DNA from: an uncultured Phycisphaerae bacterium | Lineage (GTDB): Bacteria > Planctomycetota > Phycisphaerae > Sedimentisphaerales > Anaerohalosphaeraceae | Direction: 5' to 3' | DNA: 13,560 nt | Assembly: GCA_937920485.1 (NCBI GenBank) | Contig: CALETL010000102.1 | Span: 1 to 13,560, forward strand | Shown: positions 6,996-13,560 of the stretch, piece by piece | How positions within the stretch are numbered: the stretch's first letter is position 1 | Layout of the letters: every line of letters begins with the position of its first letter | Notes under the pieces: model-generated | The model's database searches: none | What the model was told of the DNA's origin: nothing | What the model saw: only the letters and a program-made list of their open reading frames with translations | Made by a program: the position numbers and the translations under genes

Positions 6996-8255
6996 ATGGC
7001 AAAGAAAAAAGGCGAAAAGGTGGTATTGGCTTACAGCGGTGGGTTGGATACGAGTGTGATCCTGCCGTGGCTGAAGGAAACATACGGCTATGAGGTGGTG
7101 GCGTTTGCCGCCGAACTGGGACAGGGCGACGAGTTGGTCGGTATCAAGAAAAAGGCCATGGCCACCGGTGCTGTCAAATGCATTGTGGCAGACCTGCGTA
7201 AGGAACTGGTCGAGGATTATATCTGGCCGATGCTCAAGAGCGGGGCCGTCTACGAAAACGGCTACCTATTGGGCACCAGCATCGCACGGCCGCTGATCGC
7301 TAAAAAACAGGTGGAAATCGCCCACGCCGAGGGGTGTACCGCGGTTTCGCACGGAGCGACCGGTAAAGGCAACGACCAGGTACGGTTTGAGCTGACGTTT
7401 TTGGCGCTGGATCCGAGTTTGAAGATCATTGCTCCGTGGAAGGATCCCAATTTCACCCTGACCAGCCGGGAAGCAGCTGTAGATTACGCCAAGAAGCGCA
7501 ATATACCCATCGAGCAGACGAAAAAGAAAATCTACTCACGGGACCGGAACCTGTGGCACATCAGCCATGAAGGTGCCGATCTTGAAGATCCGTGGAACGA
7601 GCCGCTGGACAATCTGTTTGTCATGAGCCGGCCGATATCCAAGGCGCCGAACAAAGCGGATTATGTTGAGATCGGATTCGAGCAGGGCCTTCCTGTCAAG
7701 CTGAACGGCCGGGTAATTGGCGGCGTCAAGCTGATCGAACGGCTCAATGAGATCGGTGGTCTGCACGGCGTTGGGCAGGCTGATCTTGTTGAGAACCGGC
7801 TGGTGGGCATGAAATCCCGCGGTGTGTATGAGACCCCAGGCGGCACAATCCTCAGTACCGCACACCGGGCACTGGAAATGCTGACACTGGACCGGGAAAC
7901 GGCTCACTATAAGCAGCAGGTTGCCTTGAAATATGCCGAACTGGTCTATTACGGCCAGTGGTTCTGCAAGCTGCGGCAGGCACTGGATGCGTTTGTTGAT
8001 GTGACACAGCAGAATGTGACCGGTACGGCTCGACTGAAACTCTACAAGGGCCAGGCCACGTTGGCCGGCATCAAGAGCCCCAAGAGCTTGTACAATCCGG
8101 ATCTGGCAAGTTTTACCATGGGTGCCGAATACGATTCAACGGATGCAACTGGCTTTATCAAGCTGTTTGGCCTGCCGATGCAGGTGGCTGGAATCGTAGA
8201 TCGACAGGAGTCGAAGGCCGCTAAAAAAAGAAAACCAAAGGCCAAAAAGAAATAA
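6996..8255 (+). CDS. argG: argininosuccinate synthase
   Basis: This 419-residue protein condenses citrulline and aspartate using ATP, the penultimate step of arginine synthesis, in the cytoplasm. The N-type ATP pyrophosphatase loop AYSGGLDTS is at 12-20, the citrulline/aspartate-binding [15 protein letters not shown] at 118-132, and APWKDPNF follows at about 145-152. [13 protein letters not shown] and the GVYETPGGT stretch further on are also standard. The length is slightly above the usual 400 or so because of a lysine/arginine-rich C-terminal tail (last 15 residues, ending KRKPKAKKK); the N-terminus also begins MAKKKGEK. No argH or other arg gene is adjacent, so regulation is separate from a classical arg cluster. 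A TAAGG (6980-6984) and AGAAG just before the ATG are candidate ribosome sites. Confidence 0.96.
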   Translation: MAKKKGEKVVLAYSGGLDTSVILPWLKETYGYEVVAFAAELGQGDELVGIKKKAMATGAVKCIVADLRKELVEDYIWPMLKSGAVYENGYLLGTSIARPLIAKKQVEIAHAEGCTAVSHGATGKGNDQVRFELTFLALDPSLKIIAPWKDPNFTLTSREAAVDYAKKRNIPIEQTKKKIYSRDRNLWHISHEGADLEDPWNEPLDNLFVMSRPISKAPNKADYVEIGFEQGLPVKLNGRVIGGVKLIERLNEIGGLHGVGQADLVENRLVGMKSRGVYETPGGTILSTAHRALEMLTLDRETAHYKQQVALKYAELVYYGQWFCKLRQALDAFVDVTQQNVTGTARLKLYKGQATLAGIKSPKSLYNPDLASFTMGAEYDSTDATGFIKLFGLPMQVAGIVDRQESKAAKKRKPKAKKK

Positions 8256-8270
8256 GACGATAATATATTA

Positions 8271-8343
8271 ACCACCGAGGACACTGAAAACGCCGAGAAA
8301 AAATAATTATAAAAATCAGTGTCTTCAGCGTCCTCAGTGGTGG
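8271..8343. repeat. inverted repeat built from 9-bp units, between argG and prepilin peptidase gene
   Basis: The left arm (8271-8297) reads ACCACCGA, GGACACTGA, AAACGCCGA; the right arm (8316-8342) reads TCAGTGTCT, TCAGCGTCC, TCAGTGGTG. Each arm is thus about three 9-base units, and the arms are inverted copies pairing at 21 of 27 positions; most mismatches are transitions. An A+T-only centre (about 8298-8315) separates them. It could fold into a long hairpin in the argG transcript, but no T-run follows, so it is not a typical intrinsic terminator. It resembles the non-coding intergenic palindromes found dispersed in some environmental bacterial genomes. Confidence 0.65.
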
Positions 8344-8368
8344 ATTTAAATTTCAATAAGGATGACTT

Positions 8369-9556
8369 ATGGCGGTCGAATGGATTTGGCTGGTATTTAT
8401 CTTCGCGTTTGGAGCGTGTATCGGCAGTTTTCTAAATGTGGTGATCTATCGTCTGCCGCGGGAAAAATCGCTAGTTTCTCCGCCTTCTGCCTGTCCGTCC
8501 TGTAATACTCCCATTCGTTGTTATAACAATATTCCGCTGTTTTCGTGGCTTCTGCTGCGGGGCAAGTGCCCGGATTGCAAAGCCCCGATTTCCTGTCGCT
8601 ATTTTCTTGTCGAGTTGATTACTTCGCTTCTTTTTGGCGGACTGTACTTGTGTTTTTTCTGGTTTCGATATCGACAGACAGGTTTTGCGGGCGAGACGGC
8701 GATGCAGCAGTTCTTCACAGGAGGTGGCTGGCTGTTCTATTTGGGCATTGTCACACTTTTCGCGGTATTTTTAGCCGCTTCGGCAATCGATCTGGAATTG
8801 TGGATCATTCCACTTGAATTATGCTGGTTTGTGACGATTGTTGGTTTCATCACCTCCGGTGCTGCTGAGTTTGTCATAGGAGGTAAGACAATTCTTGAAT
8901 TTGATCTATTTCCGGCGGCCGTCAATTCCCCAAAGTTTGCAGCAGTTACAGTTGGGGCGACTGTGGGGCTGATTGTGTCCCTAATCGGGCTTTATACGGG
9001 TATTATCAAGCCAAGCTATGAGATGGCTGAGGATGAAGAGGGGGACTGTGAGGAAGCGGTTAAACCGCAGGAAAATGAGCCCCAATTCAATGACCGCAAA
9101 GAAATTATGAAAGAAATCGTTTTTCTGCTGCCGGTTGTTATCGGGGCGATTGTTGCGGTGCAGATTGCACAGATGCCGTCTGTGACTGAAAAATGGGCTT
9201 TTTTCATTGCTTTGCCCGTTGTTTCCGGCTTGCTGGGGTCTGTTGGGGGGTATTTAGCCGGTTGTGCGGTGGTCTGGGCCACGCGGATATTCGGGACACT
9301 GGGGTTCGGTAAAGAGGCGATGGGCCTGGGCGATGTGCACCTGATGGGGGCCGCCGGAGCAGTGATTGGGGCCAAATGGGTGGTGTTGGCGTTCTTTATC
9401 GCGCCATTTTTCGGCATCTTGTGGGCGCTGTATCAGGCGATTTTTAAAAAAATGCGGCAAATTCCTTACGGTCCGTTCTTGTCATTGGCCGTGTTTGCCG
9501 TTATTATCTTTCATGACTGGATGCAACAAATTCTATCGAACTTTTATGGATTTTAG
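8369..9556 (+). CDS. pilD: prepilin peptidase (A24 family), enlarged
   Basis: This 395-residue polytopic membrane protein should cleave and N-methylate type IV prepilin-like substrates at the inner membrane. The N-terminus has the family opening [16 protein letters not shown] (15-30), then two zinc-binding pairs, Cys42/Cys45 and Cys67/Cys70, around [10 protein letters not shown]. Catalytic aspartates are Asp141 ([11 protein letters not shown]) and Asp322 (GLGDVHLMG); the conserved YGPFLSLA follows at 367-374. The two aspartates are about 180 residues apart, whereas about 65 is usual; the extra part (about 165-275) contains hydrophobic segments and a very acidic loop (219-235). A good ribosome site (AAGGATGA, about 8358-8365) precedes the ATG. 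The OmpA-like lipoprotein gene follows 27 bases later, probably in the same operon. No pilin genes are in view. Confidence 0.9.
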   Translation: MAVEWIWLVFIFAFGACIGSFLNVVIYRLPREKSLVSPPSACPSCNTPIRCYNNIPLFSWLLLRGKCPDCKAPISCRYFLVELITSLLFGGLYLCFFWFRYRQTGFAGETAMQQFFTGGGWLFYLGIVTLFAVFLAASAIDLELWIIPLELCWFVTIVGFITSGAAEFVIGGKTILEFDLFPAAVNSPKFAAVTVGATVGLIVSLIGLYTGIIKPSYEMAEDEEGDCEEAVKPQENEPQFNDRKEIMKEIVFLLPVVIGAIVAVQIAQMPSVTEKWAFFIALPVVSGLLGSVGGYLAGCAVVWATRIFGTLGFGKEAMGLGDVHLMGAAGAVIGAKWVVLAFFIAPFFGILWALYQAIFKKMRQIPYGPFLSLAVFAVIIFHDWMQQILSNFYGF

Positions 9557-9573
9557 CTTTAAGAAAATGAAAT

Positions 9574-9578
9574 GGAGG
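9574..9578 (+). promoter_or_regulatory. ribosome binding site that fixes the OmpA-like gene start
   Basis: GGAGG lies 5 bases before the ATG at 9584. It overlaps the in-frame ATG at 9572, so that earlier codon is very unlikely to be the start. Confidence 0.75.
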
Positions 9579-9583
9579 TCCCA

Positions 9584-10222
9584 ATGAAACACGCTGTGAA
9601 AAAAATGTTAGTCGTTTGTGTTGCAATGGTGGTCGTGTCGATGCTGACAGGGTGTACCAACTGGAAGAAGAAATACAATTCCCTGGACGTTGAACATCAG
9701 AATCTGCAGGGTCTGTATGAAAACTGCATTACGTCGTTAGAAGGTTCTGCAGCGGAACAAGCCAAAATGCGTCAGGAACTGGCGGCACTGAAAGACAGGC
9801 CCCAGGATACCGGCTTTCAGGGGGATGTGAAAGTCGATGAAGCGGCCGGTACTATTACCGTGACCCTGCCAAACTCAGTTCTCTTTAGTTCCGGAAAGGC
9901 GACGTTGAAAAATTCGACCAGTTCCGAGTTGGATCACATTCACAGTGTTCTGCGCGAACCGCGTTACAGCGGCAAGCAGGTGGATGTGGTAGGCCATACG
10001 GACACCGACCCGATCCGCAAGACCAAAAATCTCTGGAAGGATAACTGGGATTTGTCCGCCGGTCGCGCCTTGACGGTTCTGCGTTATCTGGTTAACAAAG
10101 GCGTCAGTCCTCAAATGATTCGCGGTGTTGCCTGCGGCGAAAGCCGTCCGGTTGCATCCAATGCTTCGTCCAGTGGCAAGGCCAAAAACCGCCGCGTTGA
10201 AATCGTCGTGCATATGCGGTAG
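9584..10222 (+). CDS. OmpA-family peptidoglycan-binding lipoprotein
   Basis: From the ATG at 9584 the protein has 212 residues. It starts with a lipoprotein signal (KK, hydrophobic stretch 8-21, lipobox LTGC with Cys24). Residues about 30-75 are polar and Glu/Gln/Leu-rich, probably a helical or coiled-coil linker. The C-terminal OmpA domain (about 85-212) shows VLFSSGKATL, VVGHTDTDPI, the NWDLSAGRA motif with the peptidoglycan-contacting Asp/Arg, and NRRVEI. It should be lipid-anchored and grip peptidoglycan non-covalently, like Pal or related OmpA lipoproteins. It follows the prepilin peptidase gene closely. A link to envelope anchoring of pilus machinery is only an inference; Pal-like structural roles are equally possible. 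A terminator at 10262-10286 closes the unit. Confidence 0.9.
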   Translation: MKHAVKKMLVVCVAMVVVSMLTGCTNWKKKYNSLDVEHQNLQGLYENCITSLEGSAAEQAKMRQELAALKDRPQDTGFQGDVKVDEAAGTITVTLPNSVLFSSGKATLKNSTSSELDHIHSVLREPRYSGKQVDVVGHTDTDPIRKTKNLWKDNWDLSAGRALTVLRYLVNKGVSPQMIRGVACGESRPVASNASSSGKAKNRRVEIVVHMR

Positions 10223-10231
10223 TCAAATGGA

Positions 10232-10259
10232 AGTTCTTAGTTCTTAGTTCGTAGTTAAG
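10232..10259 (+). repeat. four-unit AGTTNNN heptad tandem repeat
   Basis: AGTTCTT (10232-10238), AGTTCTT (10239-10245), AGTTCGT (10246-10252) and AGTTAAG (10253-10259) are adjacent 7-base units. The last unit contains the comEC stop codon (minus strand, 10255-10257). The array fills the gap between the convergent OmpA-like and comEC genes. Confidence 0.6.
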
Positions 10260-12843
10260 GATTCGGCCTTTGGCCGAAACTTTTTTGAAGATTCAAATAG
10301 CCGGTGGCGCTCAATGTGCCATCGGCTTTTATTTTTATCGTAATGGCGCCGTCTGTTGCGGTATGAAACACCTTCATACAAGAACTGGCAGGGGGATGGT
10401 AGGTGTTTCCCATGTTTCGCTGTGAACCGCTTGCAATAACCGAAGACGGTTTAAGGTGTTCGATAAAATGGTTATCCAAATTATTCGTAGAGCCGTGATG
10501 CGGTAAAATCAACATATCGACATTCAAATCAGGATACAATTCCATAAGCTGTTTCTGGCTTTGACGTTCGATGTCGCCGCATAGCAGAATCTTTCTGTTT
10601 GCGTATTCGATCAATAAGACCTCTGATTTGTCATTTTCAGAAACAGATAGATTATTAACCACTTCGGCACTAGGCCAGATGGATTGAATTGTCAATCCTT
10701 TTTGACCGGTATAGCGGCGGATGGGTTTTGGGGTGTGGCCTGTTTCGAAAAGGTGTTCACAAAGTTCTTTTTCAACGGATGGCTTTTGTGCTGTTTGCAG
10801 CAAGACCTTATTGGCATAGATGTTTTTGACCTTGACGTATGAGGCAAGATCGGCGACAGCATTCATGTGGTCCAGATCACCATGGCTTAGATAAATGGCA
10901 TCCAGTGAAAAGATGCTTTGATACTGCAGGTACGGAAAGATGGTTTTATGCGTAATATTTTTGTTTGTGATGGAACCGGCGTCAAAAAGGACGTGTTCAT
11001 TATTCGGACCGGACAGCACAATACACTGTCCATGTCCGACGGAAAGGCACGTCATTTCTAATGTGTTCCGGTTTTTAATGTCAACGTGTCGTGAAATACC
11101 CGGAAAAAGAAAGCACAAGACAATCAAAATAAGCACCCCTTTTCTTGTTCTTCTATAACATGACGGCAGCAGACAGATTCCCAGCATTAATGAATAGATA
11201 GCAAGCACCAAAGGCAATCCCGGCCGATATGATACGATCTGCACGAAATCGATTTTTGACAGGACTACCACGATGCTTTCGAGTCCTTTGCTGCCAAGAT
11301 TCAATATCCAGCCGAATACCGATGCAAGGGTCGGAAAGACAGCGGATAGCAGGATCTTGATAAATCCCGCATACAGAACGACCAATACGAATGGCAGTGC
11401 CAGAATGGTCCAGAGCGGCGATAATGGATTGATTCTGCCAAAGTAATACAAAAGGATCGGGGCGATGGTCAGCCAGATGGAAATCCCGATAGCGAGCAAT
11501 TCGATTACTCCGTGCAAAAAGTACTGCAATCCGACAAAGCGTTTCAGATATGGAACAAGCGGATAGAACAGCCGGCTTAGGAGTTGAAATTGCACGGTTG
11601 GATAAAAGAGGAGGATGCCAAGGACAGACATAAACGATAGCTGCCAACCGGCGGAAAATAATTCGTAGGGGCGAAAAAACAATAGAACCAATGCCGAAAG
11701 AGCCAGCGTGTTCAGGGGATTTGCCTGTCGTTTAAGAAGAACGGTTGCGAAAAAAAAGCAGCTCAGAAAAACGGCCCTCATCGTTGGGGCACGCGGCGGA
11801 ACGACCATTGCGTAGAGCAGAATCAGAATAATGCAGAGAATCGCCCGGGGGCGTTTTCTCAGGCCGGTTATACGAAGCATGACCCAGAGCGAACCTGCCA
11901 ATAGCCCGACATGCATCCCGGATAAACTGACGAAATGGGCCAGATTGGTGTCTCGAAATGCCGCCATGATGTGGGGACTGATGTTACTGCGTCTTCCCAG
12001 AATCAAAGCGGAAACAAGGGAGCGAACATCATTATCAGTGACCGATTCATCCAGTAAAGCTTTTGAAGTGAAGCGATACAAGATGGTTTGTGTTTTCGAC
12101 AGGAGGGAGGGCCTGGAATCAATTACTTCAACCCCTTCTTTGATGGCTGCGGTTGCGGCAACGTGGACGCCTCGCCGGGCCATGTGTCTAGACAGGTCAA
12201 ACTGGCCGGGATTGGGCGGTGGCGAAAACCGGCTCAGCCAGCATTCGATTTGAACGATGTTGCCGTGTTTTACATGGCTGATCGGTTCACCAACCTGCAC
12301 CCGGACTTTGCCGGATGCCTTTTGCCATCCATTAGCCGTTTTTATACCGGTTGTGTCGAGGTAAAATGAGCTTTTTGAATTCAACCACGGAATTGATGAA
12401 ATTCCGGTCTGCCACTGGTCTGTTCGAACCGACGAAATGACTTTTCCTTGTAAGGTTGCCAGTTCCCGTTCCGAATTAAAATAGTGGCTGATATGGTTAG
12501 GCGGGATGTTTATCATGGAGTAATAACGAATCATCCCAAACGAAAAAAATACAAAGCAGGAACATGAAAAAACCAACAGTAAACGAATATTCATGTTTGT
12601 TTTGAACCCAAAGGCCAGAAAGATCACATTCAGCAAAAGCACACATTCCAAAATAATCCAGACGGATCGTACAGAGTGTATTATATATGCAACGATGACC
12701 CCTAATAAAAACGCGATTGCGAAAGGAAGAATTGGCGTTGTGGAAAAAATCCTGTCAATAAGCGGTTTATGGGTGGTTTCAGCATCAAGTTGCTGAAGAT
12801 TCAACCGTATCAGGTCGGATTCGTCAAAGCTCCTTCGTTTCAC
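10255..12843 (-). CDS. comEC: DNA uptake channel protein ComEC/Rec2
   Basis: This 862-residue inner-membrane protein should move single-stranded DNA into the cytoplasm during transformation. Order of parts: membrane segments near 35-110, a soluble DUF4131-type region to about 230, the Competence membrane domain (about 270-550) with ILGRRSNISPHIMAAFRDTN and SLSGMHVGLL (306-315), and a C-terminal metallo-beta-lactamase-like domain (about 600-850) with VGHGQC, SHGDLDH (653-659), a GDIE motif and LPHHGSTNN (780-788). The metal-binding motifs look intact. It starts with GTG at 12843, with a strong GAGGGAG ribosome site (12847-12853) just upstream. It follows serS after 14 bases, so the two are probably co-transcribed. 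Its 3' end carries a plus-strand terminator and touches a heptad repeat. Confidence 0.93.
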   Translation of the reverse strand: MKRRSFDESDLIRLNLQQLDAETTHKPLIDRIFSTTPILPFAIAFLLGVIVAYIIHSVRSVWIILECVLLLNVIFLAFGFKTNMNIRLLLVFSCSCFVFFSFGMIRYYSMINIPPNHISHYFNSERELATLQGKVISSVRTDQWQTGISSIPWLNSKSSFYLDTTGIKTANGWQKASGKVRVQVGEPISHVKHGNIVQIECWLSRFSPPPNPGQFDLSRHMARRGVHVAATAAIKEGVEVIDSRPSLLSKTQTILYRFTSKALLDESVTDNDVRSLVSALILGRRSNISPHIMAAFRDTNLAHFVSLSGMHVGLLAGSLWVMLRITGLRKRPRAILCIILILLYAMVVPPRAPTMRAVFLSCFFFATVLLKRQANPLNTLALSALVLLFFRPYELFSAGWQLSFMSVLGILLFYPTVQFQLLSRLFYPLVPYLKRFVGLQYFLHGVIELLAIGISIWLTIAPILLYYFGRINPLSPLWTILALPFVLVVLYAGFIKILLSAVFPTLASVFGWILNLGSKGLESIVVVLSKIDFVQIVSYRPGLPLVLAIYSLMLGICLLPSCYRRTRKGVLILIVLCFLFPGISRHVDIKNRNTLEMTCLSVGHGQCIVLSGPNNEHVLFDAGSITNKNITHKTIFPYLQYQSIFSLDAIYLSHGDLDHMNAVADLASYVKVKNIYANKVLLQTAQKPSVEKELCEHLFETGHTPKPIRRYTGQKGLTIQSIWPSAEVVNNLSVSENDKSEVLLIEYANRKILLCGDIERQSQKQLMELYPDLNVDMLILPHHGSTNNLDNHFIEHLKPSSVIASGSQRNMGNTYHPPASSCMKVFHTATDGAITIKIKADGTLSATGYLNLQKSFGQRPNP
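10262..10286 (+). terminator. intrinsic terminator of the pilD-OmpA unit, inside the comEC 3' end
   Basis: TTCGGCC (10262-10268) and GGCCGAA (10272-10278) form a perfect 7-bp, GC-rich stem with a TTT loop, followed after two bases by six T (10281-10286) on the plus strand. This is a good rho-independent terminator for transcription coming from the OmpA-like gene. On the minus strand the same bases are the last codons of comEC, and there is no T-run on that side, so it should act in one direction only. Confidence 0.7.
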
Positions 12844-12846
12844 TTT

Positions 12847-12853
12847 CTCCCTC
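12847..12853 (-). promoter_or_regulatory. ribosome binding site supporting the GTG start of comEC
   Basis: Read on the minus strand, GAGGGAG stands 3 bases before the GTG at 12843, giving about 6 bases from the GAGG core. It lies in the 14-base gap after the serS stop and is the reason for accepting the GTG start. Confidence 0.6.
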
Positions 12854-12857
12854 TAGA

Positions 12858-13560
12858 CTACTTTAACTCGATTTTCTCCTGCCCCTGCATGTAAGGCCTC
12901 AAAACCTCCGGGATAGTTATGCTTCCGTCAGCATTCTGATACAATTCAAGAATGGGAATCAAGATTCGTGGTGAAGCAATTACAGTGTTGTTGAGCGTAT
13001 GACAAAAGACGTTTTTACCGGCTGCATTCTTATACCGTAGATTCATCCGGCGTGCCTGGAACTCATAGAACCGGCTGGCTGAATGGGTCTCGCCGTAACT
13101 GTTACGAGAGGGCATCCATGTTTCGATGTCATATTTCTGAACCTGACCCCGGCCAAGGTCACCGGTGCAGACGTTAACCACGCGGTAGGGCAAATTCATG
13201 GCTTGCAAAACGGCTTCGGAGTTGGCGAGAATCTCAAGATGATGCTCTTTGCTTTTTTCGATATCGTTTTCACAAACTATCACCTGCTCGACTTTATCAA
13301 ATTGATGAATGCGGTACAGGCCGCGTGTGTCCTTTCCGGCGGCGCCTGCTTCACGCCGAAAACAGGTACTTAAGGCAACAGACTTGACCGGCAATTGTTC
13401 CTCTGCGAGGATTTCTCCTGAATAGTAGGCCGTAATGGGAACTTCTGAGGTGCCAGCCAGATTTAAGCTGTCCCGCTCCATCTGGTAGGTCTGTTCTTCG
13501 GAGCCGGGGAAGTAGCCGGTGCCGACCATGACCTCATCCCGCATGAGCATTGGAACGGAC
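12858..13560 (-). CDS. serS: seryl-tRNA synthetase, C-terminal part (5' end outside window)
   Basis: About 234 residues of the class II catalytic domain are present; the N-terminal tRNA-binding coiled coil and motif 1 (about 190 residues in the usual 425-residue enzyme) lie beyond base 13560. The frame is open through the window edge, so the ATG at 13550 is internal. Visible are GTGYFPGSEEQ, AGTSEVPIT, motif 2 (CFRREAG followed by TRGLYRIHQFDKVE), the serine/ATP-site region with GETHSASRFYEFQARR, and motif 3 (LNNTVIASPRILIPILELYQ, then PEVLRPYM). It charges tRNA-Ser with serine in the cytoplasm. Motif 3 has NNT where E. coli-type enzymes have NGS, but the catalytic Arg is kept. comEC follows 14 bases after its stop. 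Confidence 0.94.
   Translation of the reverse strand, partial: SVPMLMRDEVMVGTGYFPGSEEQTYQMERDSLNLAGTSEVPITAYYSGEILAEEQLPVKSVALSTCFRREAGAAGKDTRGLYRIHQFDKVEQVIVCENDIEKSKEHHLEILANSEAVLQAMNLPYRVVNVCTGDLGRGQVQKYDIETWMPSRNSYGETHSASRFYEFQARRMNLRYKNAAGKNVFCHTLNNTVIASPRILIPILELYQNADGSITIPEVLRPYMQGQEKIELK

Noticed and set aside
8042..8356. 104-codon minus-strand open frame covering the end of argG and the inverted repeat
   Set aside because: It is antisense to conserved ArgG and runs through the palindrome; the Ser/Phe/Val-rich start is just the repeat translated.
9016..9417. 133-codon minus-strand open frame opposite the prepilin peptidase gene
   Set aside because: It is a Pro/Ser/Thr-rich shadow of a conserved membrane protein gene with no independent ribosome site or family signature.
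9572..9583. Start of the OmpA-like lipoprotein at the ATG at 9572
   Set aside because: That ATG overlaps the GGAGG ribosome site of the ATG at 9584, which gives a normal lipoprotein signal length.
10232..10259. CRISPR-like array
   Set aside because: Units are 7 bases with no spacers and no cas genes are present, so it is a short tandem repeat and not a CRISPR.
11153..11647. 164-codon minus-strand open frame inside comEC
   Set aside because: It is an alternative frame of the same strand within the membrane domain of ComEC, where the main frame is intact and motif-bearing.

Overview
The window holds eleven complete protein-coding genes plus the 3' ends of two more. It looks like a chromosomal segment of a Gram-negative-type bacterium of about 50% G+C. 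A planctomycete (Phycisphaerae-like) origin is my best inference, resting on the fused AroD-AroE enzyme, the exported lipoproteins, a solitary ExbD, and many intergenic gaps filled with short-period repeats. No marker gene settles the taxonomy. I see no rRNA, tRNA, transposase, integrase or CRISPR array.

Left part (1-3465, all plus strand): the tail of an unidentified gene, then a compact operon vorD-vorB-vorA-vorC encoding all four subunits of a 2-oxoacid:ferredoxin oxidoreductase. It is preceded by a good sigma70-type promoter whose -35 box overlaps the stop codon of the upstream gene. An ExbD/TolR-like protein without an ExbB partner follows after a repeat-filled gap.

Middle part (3466-8255): a minus-strand M14 zinc carboxypeptidase (MpaA-like) lipoprotein; then on the plus strand an exported thioredoxin-fold protein with a Cys-rich N-terminus, a bifunctional 3-dehydroquinate dehydratase/shikimate dehydrogenase (chorismate pathway), and argininosuccinate synthase (arginine synthesis).

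Right part (8256-13560): a plus-strand pair, prepilin peptidase and an OmpA-family lipoprotein, converges on a minus-strand pair, serS (5' end outside the window) followed by comEC. Prepilin peptidase and ComEC both belong to type IV pilus/DNA-uptake biology, so natural competence is plausible. The plus-strand terminator of the first pair lies inside the last codons of comEC.

The genes themselves are mostly familiar. The least explained material lies between them. Most gaps between transcription units hold short-period repeats (7-, 9- or 10-bp units) or palindromes, sometimes overlapping a promoter or sitting against a stop codon. I found no convincing new defence, toxin or secretion system. 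Leads worth following are the repeat families, the enlarged prepilin peptidase, the Cys-rich thioredoxin-like protein, and the lipoprotein form of an MpaA-like amidase.
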